Below are positions 11,761-22,703 of a DNA stretch of 64,000 nt, one piece after another. Position 1 is the first letter of the stretch. Each line of letters begins with the position of its first letter. Origin of the DNA: Musa acuminata AAA Group (Eukaryota > Streptophyta > Magnoliopsida > Zingiberales > Musaceae); assembly GCF_036884655.1 (NCBI RefSeq), contig NC_088357.1, forward strand, positions 45,931,501 through 45,995,500, read 5' to 3'. Under the pieces are notes generated by a model, which was given only the letters and a program-made list of their open reading frames with translations, was not told the origin of the DNA and did no database searches. Position numbers and translations under genes: made by a program.

Positions 11761-14700
11761 ATGGAGAACATGAATAGCTTTGAAGAATCGTTCGATAATT
11801 CCGATGTAGAAGATGAATTCCAAAGCTGTTGTACAGAAGACGAGGAGTGGCACGACACGGAGGAATCTTTGGCCGAAGGGTTCAAGGATGATCTCGATGA
11901 ACTTTCGTTAAGGATGTTCTTCAAGGGTGTCTCTGCCTCGGATTTGCACAGTAAAGAATCTAGGGTTTCTGGAATTGGAGTAGTAATGGAAAGGTCTCCT
12001 GGGATTCCCTTAATTCAAGTGCAGAAGAAGCTCGATTTCCATGTAGAAGCATTGGTGGCCGAGCACTTGGCACTGATGGATGGTCTATTGGCAGCTCTGC
12101 AGAATGGTGCCCGAAGGCTCTATGCGTTCACGGATTCAGAGAAAGTTTATTATCAGGCAAGGAATAGACTAACCAAGAAAACGAGAAACCTGTTTTGACT
12201 GCAACTCGATTTTGTATCGGTATTTCTTATGCTGTAGTTTAGGAAAAGATAATTATGAATTTTGTGTTTGCTTAAACAGGCACCATATGATTCTATTGCA
12301 CCATAGTTTGACAGCTTATTTTCAGAATATTTATTTGTATTTCTGTGCTCCACTCCCTGATCTCCATTTAGGTTTAGTATTGCATGTGAGAAAATTCTGT
12401 TAGTCTCCTTATATTGTCATACTCCTCACACAACAATAGTTGAATGAACATTCTAATTCTTATTTTCTGCTTCCCTCACCTTTTTTGTGTTGAGATTTAT
12501 ACAAATTGTTTTTTTATTGCATTTCAGTGTCATATATTTCTATATTGTGGGATGGATAAATGAGATTGGTTGTTTAAATATTTTTGCAGATAGCAGAAAC
12601 AGAAATACTTGATGACCAACTTTTGGTAGCTCTAGGACACAGAATTCTAGAACTTGCTGATCAACTAGAAGATTTTGACTTACAACTTGTTTCTAGTTTT
12701 GAACTAGAGAGGCCATTGCGCTTGGCCAAAGAAGCAATTGGTGACTGTGCAATGGACACTTGTTCTATCTGTAGTGAGGAAAAGATAAGTTCCAAGATGA
12801 TAAAGATAAATTGTTCTCACAAATTTTGTTCTGATTGCATGTTTATATATGTTGAACACAAGTTAAGGACCTTACAGGTTCCTATAAGATGCCCACAAGC
12901 GAGATGCAGAAATTTTATTTCAGTCAGTGAGTGCAAGTCCTTTCTTCCTGTTGCTAGTTATAAGATGCTCGAGAGAGCTGCAATAGAAGCAGATGCTCAT
13001 AATGGAGATCGAATCTTTTGCCCGTTTCAGAATTGTTCAGGGTTGATCAATTGTGTCAATCATTTGTCTTCTAGAGCAAGCTCATCAACTCAGCCAGACA
13101 TCAACTGTGTTGAGTGCCCAGAGTGTCACAGAGATATATGTATTGGCTGTCGTGTACCATGGCATTCTTTGATGACATGTGATGAGTATCAGAACCTACC
13201 TGCAGAAGAGAGAGATGCAAGGGATATCACTTTGCATCAATTGGCACAAAATGCTAGGCAGAGACGCTGCCAGCAGTGCAGGCAAATGATTGAGCTCGCA
13301 GATGGGGGCTACCACATGACCTGCTGGTACATCGACTATGCTTTATGATATGAACTATTTTCTGAGAATTAATGGTCAAAGTTGAATGAATACCAAGTTT
13401 TTAAGTTCTTTAATTGCATAAGATTATTGATTTATGCATATATCAGTCAGACTATTTACTGTAGAAAATTTTGTTGGCCTTTTGACATGAGATGTCTTCT
13501 CTTTAATCCATATCATTATGATATAGTAACACCTATCTTTCTTTCATGCATGGCATACATTTACTAGCGGTTTGTTTAAATACAATACCTGAATTTCCTA
13601 ACTGTAACTGGTCCTTTTCTTGATGTTCCTGTATGAATGCATGCACTAGACTTGTTGGAACATGATTTATGTTCTCCAACAACATCCTATCTTTGCTGTC
13701 TAAAATCATTTGACTGCTTCTATACAAAGGCACTCTTGAGTCATTTTACCAATTTCTTATTGCCACAAAATAGATAGTTATGTACATCTCATAGAACTGA
13801 TGGCCCTCAAACTTTCTTCATAGCTGGTATTCTCATTATGTTATTCTATCTAGATGTCAATGGATAACTAAACAATGCCTTCTTAATGGTGGATATATGT
13901 AATTGGTCTTCTTTAATTCTGATTTGAGGGAACAATCTATCCTAGGACTTATATCCAAACTTTTGGTCTCCAGTCTAGGAGCTGTGATAACTGTAACTTG
14001 GAAATGGAGGTAAAAAACATTACTTGATATGATTTTTTATTTACTTTAAGTTGGGCTTAAATTTTTGTTTGGTATTAGTGCCTTCATGAAGTCCTAAAAG
14101 TGGCTTTCTGGAAAATCTGGTAATATTTTCTGGAAAAGAGAAGGAAGTATCGAAGGTCAACTTAGGTCGTTTGTGAAATGTGACAATTACAAACATATAT
14201 AACTTTGAAGCACAGAAATTAATTTAATATGCACCTAAATTTAGATAACTTTGATTTAATCAGTCACCAATGTGTCAGTAACAGGAAATTGTTTTTGGCT
14301 TCATAATGGTAGGTATTAATGCTCCTTGTACATCAACTGTGCTGTTTGGTTGCTGCTGGTCCAAAAATTGCTAATGAGCTGTTAGTTTACAGCAATGAGA
14401 TCTTTTGAACTTCTATAAATCATAATAATTGTAGAAGAATGAAAATTTCTATACCTCTTTGCATAATTTCATCACTAGAAAATTAACATTTATATATATG
14501 AAAAGCATGGACATGATACAAACATCGAAACAGCAAAATAGAGAGGTGTCAATGTTGCAAATATTATTGTAGTGCAAACTTAGGGAGCCAGTTTCTTTTA
14601 CTTTTCATTTTTTTACTATTTGTACACTGCTACCTCAATCGAATATTTTAATTACCGGTAAGGAAACAGATGCAGCAAGTACAGGCAGACACATGCTTGC

Positions 14701-16247
14701 ACAAAGGAATTCCGTGGTAAATGCATAGGAGTAAAGGATAAATTGTTTTTTCTTGAGTAATGGAGAAATAAATATCTTTTTGAACTTCCTGTGGTCACTG
14801 CTATTAGATTTTGTTTTGAGAAGAGAATTATTATCGACCAATTTTCTTCTATTTATCGGTATGCTAGTATTTATAAACATCTAATGAGCTTGGAGCCAAG
14901 GATATCTTTGTAGGTCTGAAATTCATCCTTGAGTATGTCGTAGGAGACTGTTAAACTTTGAAAATTTTGTTTTCTTATTGAGTCATGAAGAGATACGTAT
15001 CATTTTAAACTTCCATGGTCACTGCTATTTGATTTTGTTTTGAGAAGATAATTGTTATCGACCATTGTTCTTCTATCATGTGCATCCTGGTATTTATAAA
15101 TGTCTGATGAGCTTTGAGGCAAGGGTTTGTTCATAGTTTAAAAAATTTACTCGAGTATGTCCTATGGGACAGTCGAACTTTGAAATTTTCTATTAGATAG
15201 AGTTGACTTACATGGTTGAGTATCATAAAAGATTTGTCTAAATCTCTATAATGCTACAAGGAAGAATTGATGTGTGACCTGGATCTATGTTTATTCCTTG
15301 TATTCTACCTTTGTTTATTTAATTTTTTGGAAATGGTTGGTAAGCTTTCAGAGAGCTTCCTATAAAAATTTCCATATGTTATAAGTGCTGTAGGGTCTGC
15401 TTAGAGTGTATTAATTTTAGAGGCCTTTTGTCTATCTGTAACTTTTGAGCATAATTATCTTTATATTAGCCTGACTTTCATAATTGTTTTCTTTTCCAAT
15501 GCACAAAATCTTGAAGCATTGTCAAGATATTTTTTTAACTTATATTCTTGGATAATTGGAATCAAATAGATTTGACTAATGAGTTTACTTTTCACCTGTT
15601 AGTGCTAGACTGTTCTCAAACCAATAATATGAAGTCTGTCTGTTTCACCATTTCTTTCTTTACTAGTCCTTTCTGTTCTGATCAATCATATATAGATACA
15701 TCAAACTGCTAATGACTTGTTATCTTGAAACTTGCCTCCTTTCATTTCTCAGAGACATATAGTTGTTTTCTTCCATAGGCTCTTCTGTTTGTCAGGTTGA
15801 AACAGCAAATAGTTACAACTTAAGTAATCAACTGTTTAACATAATTTTCGTGTTGGTAATGTCAGGTGCGGGCATGAGTTCTGCTATTTATGTGGTGCTG
15901 AATATAGGAATGGGATTCAGACATGTCAATGTGCCTTTTGGGGTGAGAATAGCCTGGAATCCTCTGCAACGTCGAATCAAGAGTCAGAGCTGTGGACTTG
16001 GGAGTCTTTTGATTCTCTGCCGACGGTTATGGATGAGTACTCGGAGCAAGAAAGAGCACAACTGGCTCTGATACAAAGGTTTCTTGCTGGAGGATTCAGC
16101 CTTAGTGAACACCACCACCCTTCCCAATCACCCCCTCGGTGTTCTGACTCATACATGGATACCATGAGAGACCTCCACCAGCTCCCATGGCTCGAGAGGT
16201 TTGTATCTGTGATTAGTGATAGCTACCATGAGGATTTTGTCCAGTGA
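11761..16247 (+). CDS. RBR (RING1-IBR-RING2) E3 ubiquitin ligase-like protein with N-terminal RNase H-like domain
   Basis: RBR ligases accept ubiquitin from an E2 onto a RING2 cysteine before passing it to substrate. Exons 11761-12156, 12590-13326 and 15866-16247 total 1515 bases, 504 residues. The N-terminus is acidic (MENMNSFEESFDNSDVEDEF). Residues about 70-175 resemble the RNase H-like fold (HVEALVAEHLALMDGLL) found in a plant RBR subfamily, without an evident full catalytic acidic set. RING1 begins at C190 (CSIC, CSHKFCSDC, RCPQARC); the IBR spans about 273-330; RING2 starts at C359-x2-C362. After RING2 a glutamine/serine-rich tail ends DSYHEDFVQ. Oddity 1: exon 1 ends CAG followed by GCAAGG, a probable GC-AG intron. 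Oddity 2: residue 372, where the catalytic cysteine belongs by spacing (ten after C362, five before C377), is glycine (GGC). It may therefore be a non-catalytic RBR, or the base may be an error. Confidence 0.9.
12157..12589 (+). other. Probable non-canonical GC-AG intron (intron 1 of the RBR gene)
   Basis: Exon 1 stays open past 12156 for only 13 more codons before TGA. Splicing at CAG|GCAAGG to TTTGCAG|ATAGCA restores ...SEKVYYQ-IAETEILDDQLLVALG in frame, which fits plant family members. The donor has the strong flanking match (CAG|GC AAG) typical of GC-AG introns. No GT donor nearby keeps the YYQ residues. Confidence 0.75.
14745..15195. repeat. Imperfect ~224-bp tandem duplication in RBR intron 2
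   Basis: Both copies contain GGTCACTGCTATT[AT]GATTTT, GTTTTGAGAAGA, GTTATCGACCA or the close variant TTATTATCGACCA, TCTTCTAT, TATTTATAAA, GATGAGCTT or AATGAGCTT and GAGTATGTC, at an offset near 224. Intron 2 is 2.5 kb and has no other recognisable feature. Confidence 0.85.
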
Positions 16248-18573
16248 ATTCAGTTCAGCATCCTGCTGCACACTGTTTCTGGCTAATAAATGCTGGCATT
16301 TCTCAAAACATGGGGTAAAGGCGTACAGGTGAATGTACAAACTCTTACCTCATAATATATAGGGTTTGCTATCAAAATATTTGGTGCTTTGGAGACTGTT
16401 GTTGATAAGTAGTATGCTTGTAATGGGAGTCATATTCTAGAATCTAGAAAATGTGGTACTGTGTGAAGGTTTGGTGAAGTAAAGAGTCGCTTCCATTGAG
16501 TTAATTAATTGATACTCTTCCTAGATTATCTTATTAGATACAAACAGGAGTATTTTAACCTTATTGTCATTACAAATCAAGCAAAAAGTTTGAGTTGAAG
16601 AGAAGAGGAAAAATTAAGCTGTGACAAATTTGGTCGTGATCCCGGAGAAAATAATCTTTTACCAAAGGCTCATTTTTCATATCAGCAGTTATTATTTTCT
16701 TTAAAACTGTGATAGTATCAAAATAGGAATAGAAATTGAAAATTTTCATCCAAGTACATGTGTATTAACTGATTGGAGACTTGAAATCATGGGCTCGTAG
16801 CTATTTTTATTGTCAACATAATTCATCAGGTTCTCTTGGAGAAATGAAAATATTATCACAATTATGATACATTCCCTCCAGCTAATTCTAGTCGTAAGGT
16901 TTGTGATGTTATTGCCCTATTATAGCACATTCACACTCAGATCTATGTATTGTCCTATTTTATAGTCATGAACTTTGTGATGTTATTGTCCTATTTATCA
17001 CACAGATCAGTTGTATCATATTGTCTGACCTGACAACCATATGCTTTTTAGTACCCATGTTAGGGCCTAGTTGGTAAGAAAGATGGCATTGTTTAAGCTT
17101 TACTGGGAACAAGATTTCAACTTTTCTTTCACTCTGTTGTGATGGATCAGAATCATGTTCTTTGCCATTCGTCCTAGTAATTGGTCACTGAATAGTTGGT
17201 CAGTCAGTACAGTCCTTAAGCAGGGCCTGCATGATTCATTAAAGCAACTTGTGAAAGTGACAAGCCAGGCTTTCTCACCTAATGCTTCTATTTCCTCCCA
17301 AGTGAAGGTACCACTCGATAGTGTTCTTAACTTATTGATGCAGCTGAAGCTTTTCATTTTGTTCTCACTTCTTAGCTGAAAAGCAAGTCCACCAATGAGA
17401 GATTCCTGGTTTTTAGTTGATCATATAATCCATGTATGCTTTGTTATCATATGGTTTCTTTTCATGATAACATAAATCATGTTCAGAGCTACACCCTTGA
17501 TTTTTCCACATGGAAGAATATGGAATATTAGGATCAGCTTTTTTTTCTTATACTATCTCCCTCTCCATGTGCTTCATGAACAAGCTAGGAGAGCATATCT
17601 TGCCTAGTTTTGTCTATACAACTTTTAAAAGTATATTTTAGAATGTTCTTAAGCAATCATACATGGACTATGACCACTTGCTGTTCTATTATACTTTTTT
17701 GGTGAACAGGTTGGCTAGTGGCAGACAAGGCTGACAGATGATGAGGGAAATCATCCTTAAAAGTGCCCCATATGTGATCCTATTCTTCCTGTAAGTAGCC
17801 AAGGAACAATGATAATGAAATGTTCTCAACCTAACACAAAACAAAGTCATAGATAACCCTAGATTTGTTGCTGTGTGTGCTTAGCAGGAGAATGGGCAAT
17901 AAATAATTACATCAACTACTCCTTTTATATAAGAGATAGTTATCACAATGTTCTTTAAAGTTATTTGCCCAACTGAGTGCAAACAGAAGGTACCTTAATA
18001 ATTGAGCACTTTATATCCTGTGAATAGTTGCAGTTCTGGTGCGCTTGTCCTTGGATGTCTGCTCCAAGATGGCTTTCTTGACCAAGAAAAGATTAGCATT
18101 GAGGACAGACATCCTATGATGAATTCTCAGTATCTTTTTCTCAAACTTGCCCCTGCCTCCCATCTTCCTCTCTCCAATACATCTTCTAGTTGATACTAAC
18201 AGAGTAAAAGAAACTCACTCACTGAATGCAATTTTACACATCTGAAAGTTAATAGAATGTCCTCAGGAATTAGAAATGCTTCTCAATTTCATAAATTTTT
18301 CTCAAGAATTATTAGGATCATCTGTTGATTGGACTGAATGATTTTTCCATGAGTTGATAAGGATATATAAAAGGAGTAAATGAGAAGGCCTCTATATTCC
18401 TAATGCTCAATAAGGAGCTGCTGTAATTGTTGGAATCTGTTGTATGTCTACACCATATGTTTTAGTAGCTACTCTATGCTTTTAAAAATATTTCTGATAT
18501 AAATCACACAGAACCAACTACAAGGGAACAAATGTTTACAATTATAGCATAAGTAATATGTAGTATTGTACTA

Positions 18574-18617
<44 letters not shown>

Positions 18618-19200
18618 TTTATAAACAATATTCTTTTGTTCAATTTCATTTCTTTTATTATATATATTTATTTATCTTTATACTTAATATGACTACACAA
18701 AATAATTGAAGTAAAATACATAAAACTAAGGAGGAGACAGAATGATGACTAATATAGTGTGACTAATAAAAGGTGGAGCAAAAGGGTGTGTTGATATTTT
18801 TTAGAAAGAGGAGGTGCTAAGATGGAATAATATTTTATTTGGAAATTAATATTGTTCCCATTACCAATTATGATTGTCATCAACTAGTTTAAGTTATTGT
18901 ATATAATGAATTACCTAAAATATGTTTATTATTATTATTTTTCAATCAGACTAGTTTTCTACATGATATCATATATATATATATATATAATCTTTAACTA
19001 ATAATCATATCATGGTCAGTTGGCTTTGATTAATTACTAACGCATGCATCATATGCTAATTTACAATTTTTGCTATATATATAAATATAAATAAATTAAA
19101 AGAAATATGAAGGTCTTTTTCCAAAAAATTCTCAAAGAAAAGAAAAGAAAAGAAAGCTTCTACATTTAATTTTAATTTTAATTTAGTTAAATTCAAATAA
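16248..19200. other. Gene-free stretch downstream of the RBR gene
   Basis: Starts with the RBR 3' UTR. Short open frames at 17100-17379 and 18002-18193 (63 codons) have fairly even codon composition but match no family I recognise and lack splice-consistent partners. From about 18,500 the DNA is very AT-rich with (TA)n tracts at 18576-18614 and near 18971-18988. Confidence 0.45.
18576..18614. repeat. (TA)19 microsatellite
   Basis: Perfect AT/TA alternation of about 39 bases, followed by CACTTT. Confidence 0.95.
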
Positions 19201-20790
19201 TAATAAATAAATGGAAGGGAATACTCTCTCGTCTCGTCTTTCCCATCGCGAGCGAGTGCTCTCTTAGTCTGCAATGTAAGTGTAGTTTATGATTGGGGTG
19301 TTGTCCGTCGTGAATGCCCCCTCCGTCTCCGATCCAAACCCTTGATTTGATTTCCTCTCTTTTCCGTCCCGATCCGCAAACCCCACAAGCGGTCTCCGCT
19401 TGTTTCGCGGTCTCGAACGAAATCTTCCGTGGAATTTCGTTCATTCCATCGATTTTCTTGGTTTGCTTTCGGTTCTTCTTCATGCCTTGTTCTCCCGCTT
19501 AAATTCTCTTCATTGATGTTCCTAGTGCTTATCTGAATCTTGAGGTATGCGAATGGTTGCGATATATGTTTGTAGTTGTTGTTTCTTGCGGTGTGTAAAT
19601 GGTTCTGCCCTCTTTTGTGTCTTTCCCTCTTTTTCCTTCCTCGTTCCATGTTGGTAGGTTTATGTGCTGATTTCTTTCGAAACTTGATCTTGCTTGTGGG
19701 CCTTCTTTGATAGCTATGGCCTGTTTTGTTTAGCTTTACAGTGAAGCCTCGATGCACGTTGTTCTCTTTGACAAGCAGTCGTTGGAGAGCTGTGTGCTAC
19801 ATTTTATAGAGATAGTCTGACATGTACTGGTAGCAGACTCTGTAGGTTTTTGTGTTGGGTTTTAACTGCTTATGTACCCATATTGAGTTGAACTGAGATG
19901 GAAAGGCCAGTCAATTCCAACTGGCTGTTCTATCTAAATTTGTAAGAGTTCAACCGAGATGTTGAATCATGGAAGATAATAAAAGATGAAAATTGCCCTT
20001 AGTTTTGATGTCACTGAAAGTAGATTAAAATTTTCAGTATAAATGTGGTATCTCGGGATACACATTCAACACTAGATATGTTGATGTAATTTGTAAATGT
20101 ATTATAAGTGTGGGTTCTGGTAAGGATCAATCTTCACAAATTTAAATTATGAAATACATTTAGTTAAGAAAAAGGTTGAGTTGGCTTTGACAACTCTGAT
20201 TTTGGCTGAAAATAAGCATATGACATGTATCCTTTTTTTTATTTAACTGCTATAATACTTTTAAAAATGAGGGCCAACAAAATTGTACATGTTGGTATTT
20301 TAACTTTCACCAATCTATAATTTTTACAATTAATTATTTTAAGGAAAATTTTGTTGTAATGTACTAAGTGATGGTTTTTTATTTATCAACTGTCTTTTTT
20401 CATGTGCTTAAATGAACATCATAATACACACTACTTAAATGGGGTTACTTTTGTCTTTCTATTCTATGCCATCTCATAGATAAACAAAGATTACTTATTC
20501 TAGTTTTTGTAGACTGATATTAAGGTGATTATGTGATGGCCAAAAATGCATATTACTTTATTTTTGTTGGTTTTTATTTCAGTCAAGAACAGAGTATGAA
20601 GTATCATTCAGTTCTGTCCAAGATTTTTAAGACTTACAAGATAAAGATTCCTGGAAATTCAGTGCTGAGGCATCTATGAATTAAGCTTAAGCATCGTAAC
20701 CCCGCTTCAGCTACTTTCATTTTTTGAATCTTATGTCTATCTCATCTTTTTCACTCTTCCTAGAGTCTCAACTTCACCCTCCAGGTGCTG
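19200..20790 (+). other. Possible transcript start and leader exons of an unassigned gene
   Basis: At 19,210-19,500 composition switches from AT-rich to CT/CG-rich (TCTCGTCTCGTC, CCCTCCGTCTCCG), resembling a plant transcription start and 5' UTR. A candidate exon follows at about 20582-20783, bounded by TTTCAG and CAG|GTGCTG. It contains a 27-codon ORF starting at 20597 (MKYHSVLSKIFKTYKIKIPG then NSVLRHL and stop). No long coding frame follows. It could be a non-coding RNA, a gene whose coding part has decayed, or chance. Confidence 0.25.
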
Positions 20791-21840
20791 CTTTCTCCTA
20801 AGCTTGTGAAGTTGAATTTTCTTATTTTATAATAAACCAGTACATGATATTTTCTTTATCAAATTTATGGTCTTTTTTTTTGGGTGCTGTAACAGAAAAT
20901 CTCGCATGGGCTAAATTGGGAGAGATTAAGTGATTATATTTGATATGGATTTGAAATATTGCCTTTATGGTTACATATGGGATAGGCTATTGGCTCCCCA
21001 GGCCCTATTTGCATGAGGTCTTCATAATGCTGTGTAGATCCACAATCATGCCAGAATTGTGACAGGTGGCTTTTGATGAGTTTAGGTAACAGATGGACAT
21101 AAGGTGTTTTATGACATAATGGACACAAGATCATCCATCTCTACTCCGTTTTTACATTGGGGGTGAGATTTTTTAGCAATAACAATCATTATCTACTATG
21201 TGTTTTATGACATAATCATTAACCAACAATCATCCTCTCTAGATCCTGCATCAATCTTTAAATTTCTGTACATCGATTCTAAGCAATCAAGTTTCTTCCA
21301 ATGCAGGATCTACAGAGTATCAATATATGGAAATTCAAAATTGGATTGTTTGGGAACACAAACGACCCATATCCCATTGCCTTGTCCATATATCATTTGG
21401 TGTTTGAAAGTTTAGTCAGTTTTAAAGAAATTACAATGATCTCATATCAATTAGACTCGACACATTGTTTGATGATTTTGATTGTATTAATTTCTTGATC
21501 ATATTTTAACAAACATCACTCTGCTGATAATTTGTATGCTTTTGAAAGTTCAATATTAGAAGGAAAAGAAAAACTTCCCTTTTGAATCTTGTCTCATCAT
21601 TGTCAAAACAATATGTATTCAACAAATACACTTGCACAAATGGTATGCATCAGCAATATCATCACAAAATACTAATTTAACCCTCTCGAAATCAGTGATG
21701 ATGTTGTTTTTTTTTAGTTTGTTAACTGAATATTTCTCCTCTTTATGAATAACAAGATCCTGTCATGTGTACAAGATCAAATCCTGAATCAGTTCACAGC
21801 CATCTTGTTTCAAGTAGATGTGACATATTCTTTGTTGATT

Positions 21841-22075
21841 TTGATTTGTAATTCTTGATTACAACTCAACACAACCATCATGTTGCTAATATTTATTTTC
21901 TTGGCTTTCCTAGCTTTTCCTGTCTGTCACTTTTTGAAAGAACTATTGGCACTGTTTATAAAACTTGGAAGAACCAAAGTATTCATTCTTGATTATAACT
22001 CGACACGAGTTCATGTTGCTGGTTATTGATTTTTTTTCTTTCCTAGCTTTTCCCATCTATATCATTTGTTAGAAC
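21841..22075. repeat. Imperfect ~134-bp tandem duplication
   Basis: ATTCTTGATTA.AACTC.ACAC at 21851 and 21985, followed in both copies by TCATGTTGCT, a T-rich run, CTTTCCTAGCTTTTCC, TTT.TTAGAACTA or TTTTGAAAGAACTA and ATTG. Copies differ by substitutions and indels. Confidence 0.75.
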
Positions 22076-22577
22076 TACTATTGCCCCATAAAATTTATGA
22101 ATCACCAAGGAGGAGCCTTCAATGTCAGGGAGTGTATTACCCTTTGCATGCTAGTAATAATAAATGCTGTTGATGTCAGTCTCGACTGAGTTAATCTGTT
22201 GTTTGGTGGGAGAATTCAGTCTTTCTCTCTTTCTTTTAGGCCAGTCCCTAGCCGTATGGGAGCTAGGAAGTATGAAGCATGCAAGTTTGAAGTATGGGGA
22301 TCTTCTGTTGACGATGAAATTTTGTTGTAGTTTGTAGAATATATTTTCATGCATAATACTTCAATATACTGAACTGACAGAATTTGACCATGAAGTTTTA
22401 TACTGCATGCTTTCAGAGCATAAATGAAAAGAGACATTTCAGCTTTAGTGTCTGGTGGAGGGCCACAATCAGGCACCGAGAGATCATGATTGAGTGTTTA
22501 TTGACAAAGATTGCTAATCTGTCATAGTATTCCTATATAAAAATATTAATCTATTGATCTTCGCTTTCCTCATGCAG

Positions 22578-22703
22578 GAGATGGAAACTCTGTGAGCCCA
22601 CCACTGCAATGCTTGATGGATGTCCAATTGTTTCTTGTTCAAGTTGTCCAACATTGATTGTGCCCCCTCTCAACTCACAGGATCACAGCAAAATCCTTCT
22701 TTG
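22578..22703 (+). pseudogene. Isolated exon-like fragment resembling the EDR4/DUF3133 plant zinc-ribbon
   Basis: A 126-base open stretch is bounded by TCATGCAG and TTG|GTACATC. In one frame it reads RWKLCEPTTAMLDG followed by CPIVSCSSCPTLIVPP. The pattern G-[AC]-P-[FI]-[VI]-x-C-x-x-C-x-x-L-[IL] resembles the first half of the putative zinc-ribbon of EDR4-like plant proteins (typically GAPFITCYNCFELLQLP). The second zinc-binding pair (normally CGAC) is not found downstream. It may be a remnant or a coincidence. Confidence 0.25.

Noticed and set aside
17100..18193. Small gene or exon pair on either strand
   Set aside because: Short frames on both strands with no recognised motif and no matching splice sites.
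19287..19757. 156-codon minus-strand ORF, arginine/lysine-rich
   Set aside because: Composition reflects the CT-rich plus strand; no domain or homology recognised.
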